DNA of 64,000 bases, from the NCBI GenBank assembly GCA_017744915.1, contig JAGIAH010000001.1, positions 248,001 to 312,000 on the forward strand, read 5' to 3'. How positions within the stretch are numbered: the first letter of the stretch is position 1; the number at the start of each line of letters is the position of its first letter. Position numbers and translations under genes: made by a program. Below, in pieces: positions 25,791 to 35,709 of the stretch. The notes beneath the pieces are model-generated. The model was not told where the DNA came from, made no database searches, and was given only the letters and a program-made list of their open reading frames with translations. The stretch comes from Agrobacterium tumefaciens (GTDB lineage: Bacteria; Pseudomonadota; Alphaproteobacteria; Rhizobiales; Rhizobiaceae).

Positions 25791-26621
25791 ATGATCGACA
25801 CTATCCAATATGGCAAAAACGACAGCCTGAGAGACGAAATAAAGGCCTATTGGTCCGGCCGCGCCGCGACTTTCGACCTTTCACCCGGGCATGAAATTTT
25901 CTCCGAGGACGAGCGCGCGGCCTGGCACGCGCTTATCCTGAAACATCTGGGCCGCGGCGAGGGCCGCAAGGCGCTCGACCTCGCCAGCGGCACCGGCGTC
26001 ATCTCGCACCTGATGGACGATCTCGGCTTTCAGGTCACGGGCATGGACTGGTCCGAGACGATGCTGGGGCTTGCCCGAGAGAAGGCGAAAAGCCGTGGGC
26101 GCAACATCCGCTTTTTTGTCGGTGATGCCGAAAATACGATGGAGCCGGACGAAAGCGCCGACGTCATCATCACCCGCCATCTGGTCTGGACGCTGGTGGA
26201 CCCGCAGGCAAGCTTTGCCGAATGGTTCCGTGTTCTGAAACCCGGCGGGCAACTGCTGATCGTCGACGGCGATTTTGTGAATACCGGCTGGCGCGAAAGA
26301 CTGGTGAAGAAACTGGCCGCCGGCCTGGAGAACATCGGCCTCGTCAAACCGGACCAGCCGCACAAGCCGGCGGACCCGGAAAACACCTTCAACAGCATTC
26401 TCTCTCGAGTCTATTTTTCGAAGGGTGCGAGGGCCGGCGATGTCGCGACGATGTTGCGTGCGGCCGGTTTCGAGCCTGTCTTGATCGATCAGGAGCTTCA
26501 GGCCATTCACCGCGCCCAGGCGAAAAATTTCAGCCTGCTGAAGGGCATCCTGCGCGGTCTGCAGCACCGTTACGCGGTCTGCGCGGTGAAGCCCGGCGAC
26601 AACTCCGTCACCCCGGACTAG
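25791..26621 (+). CDS. class I SAM-dependent methyltransferase
   Basis: 276 residues with a Rossmann-type methyltransferase core. Motif I is LDLASGTGVISHLMDDLG (about residues 62-79), the acidic loop is VTGMDWSETML, and the post-II region is DVIITRHLVWTLVDP followed by VLKPGGQLLIVDGDF. The acceptor is unknown. It is divergent from the iron-complex importer and shares its IRO-containing promoter region, so a role in iron or siderophore metabolism is possible. The last residues (SVTPD) and stop codon are encoded by the start of an intergenic repeat, so the C-terminus has probably been altered by repeat insertion. Confidence 0.87.
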   Translation: MIDTIQYGKNDSLRDEIKAYWSGRAATFDLSPGHEIFSEDERAAWHALILKHLGRGEGRKALDLASGTGVISHLMDDLGFQVTGMDWSETMLGLAREKAKSRGRNIRFFVGDAENTMEPDESADVIITRHLVWTLVDPQASFAEWFRVLKPGGQLLIVDGDFVNTGWRERLVKKLAAGLENIGLVKPDQPHKPADPENTFNSILSRVYFSKGARAGDVATMLRAAGFEPVLIDQELQAIHRAQAKNFSLLKGILRGLQHRYAVCAVKPGDNSVTPD

Positions 26622-26718
26622 ATCCGGGGTCCAGCACGATCAAGTCCTTGATCGAAAAAGACTCTCTTCACGGCGCAGACGCGCCGTGACTGGATGCCGG
26701 ATCTAGTCCGGCTGACGG
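26606..26718 (-). repeat. palindromic intergenic repeat, copy 1 (RIME-like)
   Basis: About 113 bases with terminal inverted pieces (GTCACCCCGGACTAGATCCG at one end, CCGGATCTAGTCCGGCTGAC at the other) and an internal TCACGGCGCAGACGCGCCGTGA hairpin split by two bases. Its reverse complement matches the copy at 49214-49328 along the full length. The element overlaps the 3' end of the methyltransferase gene. Rhizobial genomes carry many such mosaic elements. Confidence 0.75.
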
Positions 26719-26737
26719 ATAAGAGCTCGGCGCGACC

Positions 26738-27217
26738 TCATTTTCCCGCCTGCTCGAAAAGATCATCAAGCCGGGTCTTGGCACGACCTGGCACGTCGAT
26801 TTCCTTGTAGCTCTGCGGCAGGGTCGCCTCGCCCACCTTGATCAGCATGACCATGCCCATGCCGTAATGCGGAGAGCATTTGATGCCGTAAAAGCCGGGC
26901 TTTTCGAACCCGGTCTCGAACTCGTCATTGATCCGGCTTTTGAACCCTTCGACACCTTCGGGAACCATGCCGTCAATGGTCGCGGCATTATGGCTCTTGT
27001 GGGTGGGAACGAAGCGCACGCGGTCGCCGGGGGCGATTTCCAGGAAATCTGGCTCGAATACCATCGGGCCTTTTTCACCCCGGTTCAGCATCTTCACCTC
27101 GAAGGTCTCGGCCGAAGCATGAAGGGGAAACCCTGTGGCCACCACGGCAATTGCGGCAGCGGCGCAAAACCCTCTGGCCTTTGCAGCGGCGTCTACGAGC
27201 GTCGTGAATGTCATCAT
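26738..27217 (-). CDS. pseudoazurin (blue copper protein)
   Basis: 159 residues: a signal peptide ending at ASA (residue 36) and a 123-residue cupredoxin. Type 1 copper ligands are His76, Cys114, His117 and Met122 (KSHNAAT; KCSPHYGMGM), which become 40, 78, 81 and 86 in the mature protein, exactly the pseudoazurin numbering. Pseudoazurins are periplasmic electron carriers, often to copper nitrite reductase; none is encoded here. The start codon overlaps the stop of the ABC ATPase gene (ATGA), so it is the last cistron of the riboswitch-led operon, an unexpected setting. Confidence 0.95.
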   Translation of the reverse strand: MMTFTTLVDAAAKARGFCAAAAIAVVATGFPLHASAETFEVKMLNRGEKGPMVFEPDFLEIAPGDRVRFVPTHKSHNAATIDGMVPEGVEGFKSRINDEFETGFEKPGFYGIKCSPHYGMGMVMLIKVGEATLPQSYKEIDVPGRAKTRLDDLFEQAGK

Positions 27218-28014
27218 CGTGCCAGTACTTTCCTTGCTGGATCAGCCCGCCCATGGGCCGGCAGAAAACGAATATGGGAAAAACCGCCCTCATCCATGGT
27301 GACCGCACATTTCACCCCGAAGACGTCCGCGATCGTTGCGGCCGTCAGGACCTCCCGCGGTGGCCCGACCGCGATCATCTCACCCCGATGCATGATGGCG
27401 ACGCGGTCGCAGAACATGGCGGCGTGATTGAGATCATGCAGCGCCGCCACGACCGTCAGCCCCTGCCGGCGCACCAGGTCGAGCAAGCCGATCTGGTGGC
27501 CGATGTCGAGGTGATTGGTCGGTTCGTCCAGCAGCAGGATATGCGGCTCCTGCGCCAGGGCTCGGGCAATATGCAGGCGCTGCCGTTCGCCACCGGAAAG
27601 GTGGTGCCAGCTGCGTTCCGCCTTGTCGGCCATATCCACATTGGCAAGTGCTGCATCAACGATGGCGCTGTCATTCTGCGACCATGCGGAAAGCGGGCCG
27701 AGATAGGGCGTGCGCCCAAGTTCCACCGCCTGCCGCGCGGTGATGCGCTCGGTGGTTTCGGCCTGCTGCTCCACGAAGGCCAGCCGGCGCGCGAGTTCGC
27801 GCCGTCCTAATGAGCCAAGCGGCTCCTCGCCAAGCGTAACGTGTCCCCGGCGCGGTTTGCGGATGCCGGCCAGCATGGACAGAAGCGTGCTCTTGCCGGA
27901 ACCGTTCGGGCCGATGATGCCGAGAAACTCCCCGGAACCGACATCGAGCGAAACGCCGCGGACGATATCGATATTGCCGGCATGGAAATGCAGGCCGTGG
28001 GCGGATAATTTCAT
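27214..28014 (-). CDS. btuD-like: corrinoid/heme-type ABC transporter ATP-binding protein (BtuD-like)
   Basis: 266-residue ATPase. Walker A GPNGSGKST, Q-loop AFVEQQAETTER, signature LSGGERQRLHIARAL, Walker B ILLLDEPTNHLDI and H-loop AALHDLNHAAMFC are present. It overlaps the permease gene by four bases. The cobalamin riboswitch upstream of the operon points to corrinoid transport. Confidence 0.9.
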   Translation of the reverse strand: MKLSAHGLHFHAGNIDIVRGVSLDVGSGEFLGIIGPNGSGKSTLLSMLAGIRKPRRGHVTLGEEPLGSLGRRELARRLAFVEQQAETTERITARQAVELGRTPYLGPLSAWSQNDSAIVDAALANVDMADKAERSWHHLSGGERQRLHIARALAQEPHILLLDEPTNHLDIGHQIGLLDLVRRQGLTVVAALHDLNHAAMFCDRVAIMHRGEMIAVGPPREVLTAATIADVFGVKCAVTMDEGGFSHIRFLPAHGRADPARKVLAR

Positions 28015-29039
28015 GACCGCCCCCTTTTCTGCCCCAGGATGAAGGCGAAGGCGGGCGCGCCGACCAGCGCGGTGATGACGCCGATCGGCAGCACCTGGCC
28101 CGGAATGACGATGCGCGAGAGAACATCGGCGATAATCATGAAAACTGCACCTGTCAGCGCCGTCACCGGCAGCAATATGCCATGACGGACACCAACGAAG
28201 ATGCGCGCGGCATGCGGAATGACGAGCCCGACAAAACCGATGGAACCGACCAGCGACACCATCGCGGCCGTCATGATTGCGGAAACGGAGATCAGCACCG
28301 CATAGACCCAGCGCACCGGAATGCCGAGCGAGGCTGCCGCCTGACCGCCGAAGGCGAAGGCATCTAGCGCCCGGGCATACCAGAGGCAGACCGCAAGGCC
28401 CGCAAGGCTGACCGGCAAGGCCAGCCAGACATCCGGCCAGCGCACGCCGGAAAGATTGCCGAGCAGCCAGAACATGATGCCGCGCGCCTGTTCGGCATTG
28501 GCGGATTTGGTGACGACGAAAGAGGTCATGGCGTTGAACAGCTGCGAACCGGCAACCCCCGCCAGAATGATGGCGCTGTTACCATGCCCCGCGCGCACGG
28601 CGAGAAGGCTGACCAGCGAAAAAGCCACGAAAGCGCCGATGAGCGCGCCGGCCGGCATCGTCAAAAACCCCGCGCCGAAACCCAGAAGCGCTACGGCGAC
28701 GGCACCGGTGGAGGCCCCGGCGGAGATGCCGAGAATATAGGGATCGGCAAGCGGGTTGCGCAAAAGCGATTGCAACACCGCCCCGGCAAGCGCCAGCGAC
28801 GCCCCGCAACAGGCGGCAACGACGGCGCGGCTGAGGCGGTAACTCCAGACGATGCCCTCATCCAGCGGTTCAAGCGGATAACCCGCGTGGAAGACGCGGT
28901 TGGCGATGGTTTTCGCCACGACATCGAAAGGAATGGCAGTCTCGCCGATGGCCGCTCCGGCCATCAGCGCGACAAGCAGCAGGGCAAGCGCGGCAAATGC
29001 CAGCCCCGCCCTGCCAAGATGGGTAGAGAAACGGTTCAC
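28011..29039 (-). CDS. btuC-like: corrinoid-type ABC transporter permease (BtuC/FecCD family)
   Basis: 342-residue permease with about ten membrane segments. It has GASLALAGAVLQSLLRNPLADPYILGISAGASTGAV and VGSIGFVGLVIPHAARIFVG, the coupling loop. I choose GTG at 29039 as the start because it overlaps the upstream stop (GTGA) and gives the hydrophobic start AGLAFAALALLLVALMAGAA; a longer frame to 29303 would run inside the binding-protein gene. Confidence 0.9.
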   Translation of the reverse strand: MNRFSTHLGRAGLAFAALALLLVALMAGAAIGETAIPFDVVAKTIANRVFHAGYPLEPLDEGIVWSYRLSRAVVAACCGASLALAGAVLQSLLRNPLADPYILGISAGASTGAVAVALLGFGAGFLTMPAGALIGAFVAFSLVSLLAVRAGHGNSAIILAGVAGSQLFNAMTSFVVTKSANAEQARGIMFWLLGNLSGVRWPDVWLALPVSLAGLAVCLWYARALDAFAFGGQAAASLGIPVRWVYAVLISVSAIMTAAMVSLVGSIGFVGLVIPHAARIFVGVRHGILLPVTALTGAVFMIIADVLSRIVIPGQVLPIGVITALVGAPAFAFILGQKRGRS

Positions 29040-30067
29040 TTGGCGAGGCCAGCGGCCGAAATAGCCTCGGCCAGCGTTTCGATACCTTCGATGGTGCGAA
29101 TGGTCGGGTTCATCGCCTGCGCATCCATGTCGAACACATGGCTTTCCTTGACGGCGGGCATGATGCTGGCCACGGGATCGGTTTCCAGGAACTTGCGCTT
29201 GACGGCGATATCGTCTGCCGGGAAGCGGCGGCGATCCATCTTGCCGGCCACGATCACGGTCGGATTGGCCTTGGCGATGGTTTCCCAGCCAACGGTCGGC
29301 CACTCCTCATCGCTTTCGATGACATTCTTCAGGCCGAGCGCGGACATGATGTAACCGGGAGCGCCATTGCGGCCGGCGACATAGGGGTCGATATCCAGTT
29401 CGGCGCTGGAGAACCAGAAGACGGCGGAAAGCTTGCCATTCGCGGAGGCGATCTTGGCGCGGGCGGCTTCTTCGCGCTTTTTCAGGTCGGCAACGACGTC
29501 TTCACCACGATCCTGCACGTTGAAGATCTTGGCGAGGTCGCGGATTTCCTGAAAGATCAGCTCCATGGTGAAGCCCGTGTTGCGTACGCCATCACCACCG
29601 CCGGAATTGTCCTTGCCGACGCAATCGGCAGGCGAGGTATAGACGGGAATGCCGAGTTCGGCGAATTGCGCCGGCGTGCCAACAACACCTTCCGGGCCGA
29701 TCTGCCACTGGAACTGCGTCGTGACGAGGTCCGGCCTCTTGCCGACAACCGCCTCGAAGCTCGGATCATTATCGGCCAGCCGTTCGACCTTGGCATTGGC
29801 CTCCTCATAACCCTTCAGAACCGGGCCGATCCACAATGCCGTGCCCACTACCTTGTCAGCGACACCGAGCAGGTAAAGAACCTCGGTCGTGCTCTGGCCG
29901 ACGGATACGGTGCGGGCGGGAGCCTGCTTGAAGGTGATCTCCTGGCCGCAGCTGTTGATCGTCAGGGGATAGGTGGTTTCGGCAGCATTGGCGCTGACAA
30001 CAGGCAAAGCCGAAAGCACGGCGGCCAGAAAGCCGGCATGGACCGGCAGGCGTCTAGAATGAAACAT
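29036..30067 (-). CDS. btuF-like: corrinoid-type periplasmic binding protein (BtuF-like)
   Basis: 343 residues with signal peptide ending near VSANA. The mature chain YPLTINSCGQEITFKQAPARTVSVGQSTTEVLYLLGVADKVVG is a class III binding fold as in BtuF/FecB. It contains two cysteines (INSCGQE, PADCVGKD). It is the first gene after a cobalamin riboswitch, and GGAG lies 6 bases before the start. B12 or a related corrinoid is the favoured ligand; a cobalt or other metallophore complex cannot be excluded from sequence. Confidence 0.85.
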   Translation of the reverse strand: MFHSRRLPVHAGFLAAVLSALPVVSANAAETTYPLTINSCGQEITFKQAPARTVSVGQSTTEVLYLLGVADKVVGTALWIGPVLKGYEEANAKVERLADNDPSFEAVVGKRPDLVTTQFQWQIGPEGVVGTPAQFAELGIPVYTSPADCVGKDNSGGGDGVRNTGFTMELIFQEIRDLAKIFNVQDRGEDVVADLKKREEAARAKIASANGKLSAVFWFSSAELDIDPYVAGRNGAPGYIMSALGLKNVIESDEEWPTVGWETIAKANPTVIVAGKMDRRRFPADDIAVKRKFLETDPVASIMPAVKESHVFDMDAQAMNPTIRTIEGIETLAEAISAAGLAK

Positions 30068-30188
30068 GTGTTCTCCAGTCGAAAGTAAAACTTATTCCAG
30101 AGCAGCAGGCGTCAGAACGCGCAGCGACAGCGGGACGTCTTGTACGGAGAACGGTAATAGGACGCAAACGAATGTTATGAAATAACAT
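30054..30188 (-). CDS. possible 44-residue leader ORF
   Basis: A short frame (MLFHNIRLRPITVLRTRRPA at its start) has GAGGAG six bases before its ATG and ends 14 bases inside the binding-protein gene in another frame. It lies between the riboswitch and the transporter genes, so its translation could couple to or regulate the binding protein. There is no homology I recognise, and it may be fortuitous. Confidence 0.3.
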   Translation of the reverse strand: MLFHNIRLRPITVLRTRRPAVAARSDACCSGISFTFDWRTHVSF

Positions 30189-30189
30189 T
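30171..30189. promoter_or_regulatory. Zur-like palindrome in the transporter leader
   Basis: AATGTTAT-GAA-ATAACATT is a perfect 8-3-8 inverted repeat, close to zinc-regulator (Zur) boxes of alphaproteobacteria. It lies 104 bases before the binding-protein start and 50 bases after the riboswitch aptamer. It might mark a second, riboswitch-independent promoter under zinc control. Confidence 0.4.
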
Positions 30190-30239
30190 ACAATCTCCTC
30201 TTCCGGGCTTCCCCGCCCGTAACGATGGTTTATATTTTG

Positions 30240-30420
30240 ACGGCAGGTCTCCTGGCTCACGGATTTGCGTCACTCACCTGCCTTCCCGTATTCCGGAGAA
30301 TACAGTGGCATGACGCCTTCAAGCGTCACGGGGATGAACGACAATCCGCTTACAGTTGCGGGGGCAGCCACGGCATTGAACGAAAAAATCGCCCGCACCA
30401 TGTTCCCTATTAATCCCTTC
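30240..30420 (-). ncRNA. cobalamin riboswitch
   Basis: On the minus strand the aptamer runs from GGGATTAATAGGGAACATGG at the 5' end, through the B12 box GCCCCCGCAACTGTAAG (30365-30349) and CACTG...GGGAAGGC, to the 3' end CCAGGAGACCTGCCG (30241). All invariant blocks of the family are present in order. Binding of adenosylcobalamin normally lowers expression of the downstream genes. The expression platform is not obvious; GGGCGGGGAAGCCC at 30208-30221 could form a small hairpin next to the SD of the leader ORF. The 88 bases upstream (to 30508) should hold the promoter. Confidence 0.95.
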
Positions 30421-30508
30421 GCCTTTCGGCTGCAGGAACCGTCGCTTTCTCACATAAGGGGCAAGAGGCGGGGCGTCAATTGCGATCGTGTCGCAGCTCA
30501 ACACAAAG

Positions 30509-31387
30509 TCAGAACAGGGAAGGACCCGCCAGCGCAAAAACTTTCGCCGTGCCGGAGCCCGTGGGCTGCGGTTCGTCTTTCGTCATGGTCGTCAGCGTTT
30601 CGATCGCCACCAGGCCGGATTGCGCAAGAAAATCAGCGAAGGGACCGCTGTCGCGCACGGCATCGAGACGGACAAGCTGTTCTTCCAGATCGACAAAATG
30701 CCGCCTGACGAGCGCAATCGCATCCATTTCCTCCACGGCAACGACCGGACCGATGATGTGGCCTCGCCCCGCCGCCCGGCGCAGCGCAAAGGCGACAAGC
30801 CGGCCAGCCTCAAACAGGCCATAACCCGTCTTTTCCCTGAGAAGGCGCGACAGGACATTGCTACGCGAAACGCCGAAAGCCACCCGGTCCAGGTCAGCCA
30901 CATCGGCAAGGTGTTCTTCGGATAGCGGCTCGATCTTCTGTTTTCTGCCAATGGGCGACATCTCCGCCGGGCATTGCGCCTTTCCCCGAAACAGATGCAC
31001 TTTTTCCGTCTCTCCGGCGAAACCCAGCCCGGCAAATAACCGTCTCGACTCATCCGTGGCATTGAGCCGGAGCGATACGGCAGGGAACTTCGCCAGAAGC
31101 CGCCGCACCAGCCATGGCGCCACGCCCTGCCCCTGCAGGCGCGGCGAAACGATGACCATGCCGAGTGTTGCGAAACCCTCATCATAGGGAAACAGCATCG
31201 CGGTTGCGACCACGCGATCAATTTCGTCAAGTGCAGCGAGGCCAACGCCGCATTGCCGCAGAAAACACCATTCGTTCGCGTGATATCGCCACCCCACAGC
31301 CATGGAAAGAGCGTGCAGATGATCGGCCTCGACATCGGCGATATCCACGGTCCGCAACTCGAAACTATCGACCTTGAGCAGCTCCAT
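30509..31387 (-). CDS. double-domain GNAT acetyltransferase (YitH-like C-terminal domain)
   Basis: 292 residues. The first GNAT domain (about 10-140) has the acetyl-CoA loop RLQGQGVAPWLVRRLL after LGMVIVSP. The second part (about 150-290) matches the YitH/HolE-type domain found at the C-terminus of such proteins (LDRVAFGVSRSNVLSRLLRE, GYGLFEAGRLVAFALRR, IIGPVVA). A paralogue lies at 40755-41591. The acceptor is unknown; GNATs in amine-catabolic loci often acetylate an amine substrate. It is divergent from the M20 deacetylase gene across a 201-base gap. Confidence 0.88.
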   Translation of the reverse strand: MELLKVDSFELRTVDIADVEADHLHALSMAVGWRYHANEWCFLRQCGVGLAALDEIDRVVATAMLFPYDEGFATLGMVIVSPRLQGQGVAPWLVRRLLAKFPAVSLRLNATDESRRLFAGLGFAGETEKVHLFRGKAQCPAEMSPIGRKQKIEPLSEEHLADVADLDRVAFGVSRSNVLSRLLREKTGYGLFEAGRLVAFALRRAAGRGHIIGPVVAVEEMDAIALVRRHFVDLEEQLVRLDAVRDSGPFADFLAQSGLVAIETLTTMTKDEPQPTGSGTAKVFALAGPSLF

Positions 31388-31588
31388 AGCAAACGGCTCT
31401 CATTTCCTCCGGCGCGGAACCTTGATCCCGGCAGCCCAGCCACGACATCCGAAGATAACCAGGCTTGCCAGCAGGAATTTTCCGAAAGCACTGGAAGGAC
31501 ACAACAATCTACCGAAATCATCCGCATTTCAGCAGATAAACGCCGCTCACCACTTTAAGCTTTCGACGTTGAAACGACGGGGGCAGCC

Positions 31589-33659
<2,071 letters not shown>

Positions 33660-33685
33660 CCCACCCGTTCCAGGAAAGGACACCC

Positions 33686-34042
33686 ATGCCGCTTCTCAAG
33701 ACCATCGACACCAATCCCGCCTTCGAACCGAAGGCCTCCAAGGCCCTGCCCGAACGCCTCATCTCCGGCGACCCGGCCTTTAAGACCTGGGCGCTGGACG
33801 AAGCCCGCAACGGCACCGTTCACACCGGCATCTGGGAAGCGACCCCCGGCGAAAGCCGTTCCATCAAGGGCGAGACCTTCGAATTCTGCCATATTCTCGA
33901 AGGCGTCATCGAAATCACGCCGGAAGGCGGCGCGCCGCTGCGTTACACGGCGGGTGACAGCTTCGTCATGAAGCCGGGTTTCGTTGGTGTTTGGAAGACC
34001 ATCGAGACCGTGCGCAAGATCTACGTCACCGTGAACGGATGA
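33686..34042 (+). CDS. cupin domain protein (DUF861 type)
   Basis: 118 residues forming a single small beta-barrel cupin. Motifs include WEATPGESRSIKGETFEFCHILEGVIEITPEGG and RYTAGDSFVMKPGFVGVWKTIETVRKIYVTV. Members of this type (EutQ or ureidoglycolate-lyase-like) often accompany amine and amino-acid oxidation genes, but only some have known activity. AGGAAAGGACACCC precedes the start. The 190 bases after it contain no gene. Confidence 0.87.
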   Translation: MPLLKTIDTNPAFEPKASKALPERLISGDPAFKTWALDEARNGTVHTGIWEATPGESRSIKGETFEFCHILEGVIEITPEGGAPLRYTAGDSFVMKPGFVGVWKTIETVRKIYVTVNG

Positions 34043-34232
34043 GCTGAAATCCTGCATTTTCGGTATCACCCGTGAAGGTTCGTGCCGGGAAAATGCCGGC
34101 GGACATGCGCACCGAAGATTGCGCTGTCCGCCGGCGGCAAAACAGGATTTTCGTTCACCGCCCCCGCCGCAGTCGGTCGATGCTGCTTGCCATCCGGGAT
34201 TAGCCTTGAGGCATATCCACAGGGGATTTCCC

Positions 34233-35696
34233 ATGACGCTCAGCTTCGATCCAGACAGCCTGTCTTTGCCGATCGGCCATTTCATCGGCGGCCGGTTGAT
34301 CCCGGCTCAAAACGGCATCGACATGCACCGCCCCTCGGACGGCATCGAATATGCCGGTTGCCCCAGGGCGGATGCCGCACTGGTCGATGAAGCGGTCCAG
34401 ACCGCCAAGGCCGCGCTGAAAAGCAGCAACTGGGGTGGCGTGCGCCCGCGTGAACGCACGAAGGTTCTGCAGCGCTGGGCCGACCTGATCGAGCAGGAAG
34501 CCGAGACGCTGGCGAAGATCGAAGCGCTGTCCTCTACACGGCCCGTCGGCCAGTTGATTGCCGGCGACATCGCCGTGACCGCCGAACAGATCCGCTTCTT
34601 CGCCGAATTCGCCGACAAGGAAGGCGGCGATCTCGTGCCGACCGACGATGCGAGCCTCGGCATGATCATAACCGAACCCTATGGCGTGGTCGGCGCGATT
34701 ACACCGTGGAATTTCCCCGTCTCCATGGCTGGCTGGAAACTCGGCCCGGCGCTCGCGGCCGGCAATGCCGTGGTGCTCAAACCATCGGAAATGACGCCTT
34801 TCTCCAGCATTTTCATGGCGGAACTGGCCATCAAGGCCGGCCTGCCCGCCGGCCTCATCAACATCGTGCTGGGCGACGGTCCCGTCACCGGCAACGCCAT
34901 CACCGGCCATCCCGAGATTTCCAAGGTCAGTTTCACCGGCTCTACCGCGGCAGGCGCCGCCATCATGGCCAATGTCGCCCGCACCGGCATCAAGCCCATG
35001 ACGCTGGAACTTGGTGGAAAAAGCCCGCAGCTGGTCTTTGCCGATGCCGATATCGAAAAGGCGGCGGCGGCGATCGCCGGCAATATTCTTTCCAATGCGG
35101 GACAGGCCTGCGTCGCCGGCTCGCGCATCATCGTTGAGGAAAGTGCGGCCGACGCCCTTTCCGCTGCGATCATCGCCCGCATGAAGGCGGTAAAGCCCGG
35201 TCCGACCTGGGACGAGGCCACCCAATATTCGCCGATCATCTCCGAAGTTCAGCGCCAGCGTATCGACGGCATCGTGCAGGCAGCCGTCGCCCATGGCGGT
35301 GAATGCCTGACGGGCGGCGCGATCATGGATGGTCCCGGCTATTTTTACCAGCCGACGCTGATCGCCAATGTCGACCAGACCTCGCCCGCCGTTACCGAGG
35401 AAATCTTCGGACCGGTGCTGACGCTGCAGACGTTCCGCACGGAAGAAGAGGCTCTGGCGCTTTCCGATCATCCGACCTACGGTCTGGCGGCGGGCCTTTT
35501 CAGCCGCGACGTCTCGCGCGTCCTGCGCCTGTCGCGCGCGATCCAGGCGGGAACGATCTGGGTTAATCGTTACGGGCGTTCGCGCGATCACATCTTGCCG
35601 ACCGGCGGTTACAAGCGTTCCGGCATCGGCAAGGATCTTGGTCGGGAGGCCTATCTCGCCAACCGCAAGAGCAAAAGCGTCCTCATCGGACTGTAA
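34233..35696 (+). CDS. aldehyde dehydrogenase (NAD-dependent, AldA/PuuC-like)
   Basis: 487 residues. The NAD loop is VVGAITPWNFPVSMAGWKLG, with VLKPSEMTPFSS and SFTGSTAAGA. The catalytic glutamate is in LELGGKSPQLVF, the catalytic cysteine in NAGQACVAGSRI, and EEIFGPVLTLQTF is the C-terminal motif. It oxidises an aldehyde to the acid, probably the product of one of the FAD amine oxidases or the aminotransferase in this island. The start at 34233 has AGGGGATTTCCC upstream. Confidence 0.93.
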   Translation: MTLSFDPDSLSLPIGHFIGGRLIPAQNGIDMHRPSDGIEYAGCPRADAALVDEAVQTAKAALKSSNWGGVRPRERTKVLQRWADLIEQEAETLAKIEALSSTRPVGQLIAGDIAVTAEQIRFFAEFADKEGGDLVPTDDASLGMIITEPYGVVGAITPWNFPVSMAGWKLGPALAAGNAVVLKPSEMTPFSSIFMAELAIKAGLPAGLINIVLGDGPVTGNAITGHPEISKVSFTGSTAAGAAIMANVARTGIKPMTLELGGKSPQLVFADADIEKAAAAIAGNILSNAGQACVAGSRIIVEESAADALSAAIIARMKAVKPGPTWDEATQYSPIISEVQRQRIDGIVQAAVAHGGECLTGGAIMDGPGYFYQPTLIANVDQTSPAVTEEIFGPVLTLQTFRTEEEALALSDHPTYGLAAGLFSRDVSRVLRLSRAIQAGTIWVNRYGRSRDHILPTGGYKRSGIGKDLGREAYLANRKSKSVLIGL

Positions 35697-35709
35697 CAGG
35701 GGAATTCTC

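Noticed and set aside
30225..30413. A 62-codon plus-strand frame across the riboswitch
   Set aside because: The region is fully explained by the conserved cobalamin riboswitch on the minus strand.
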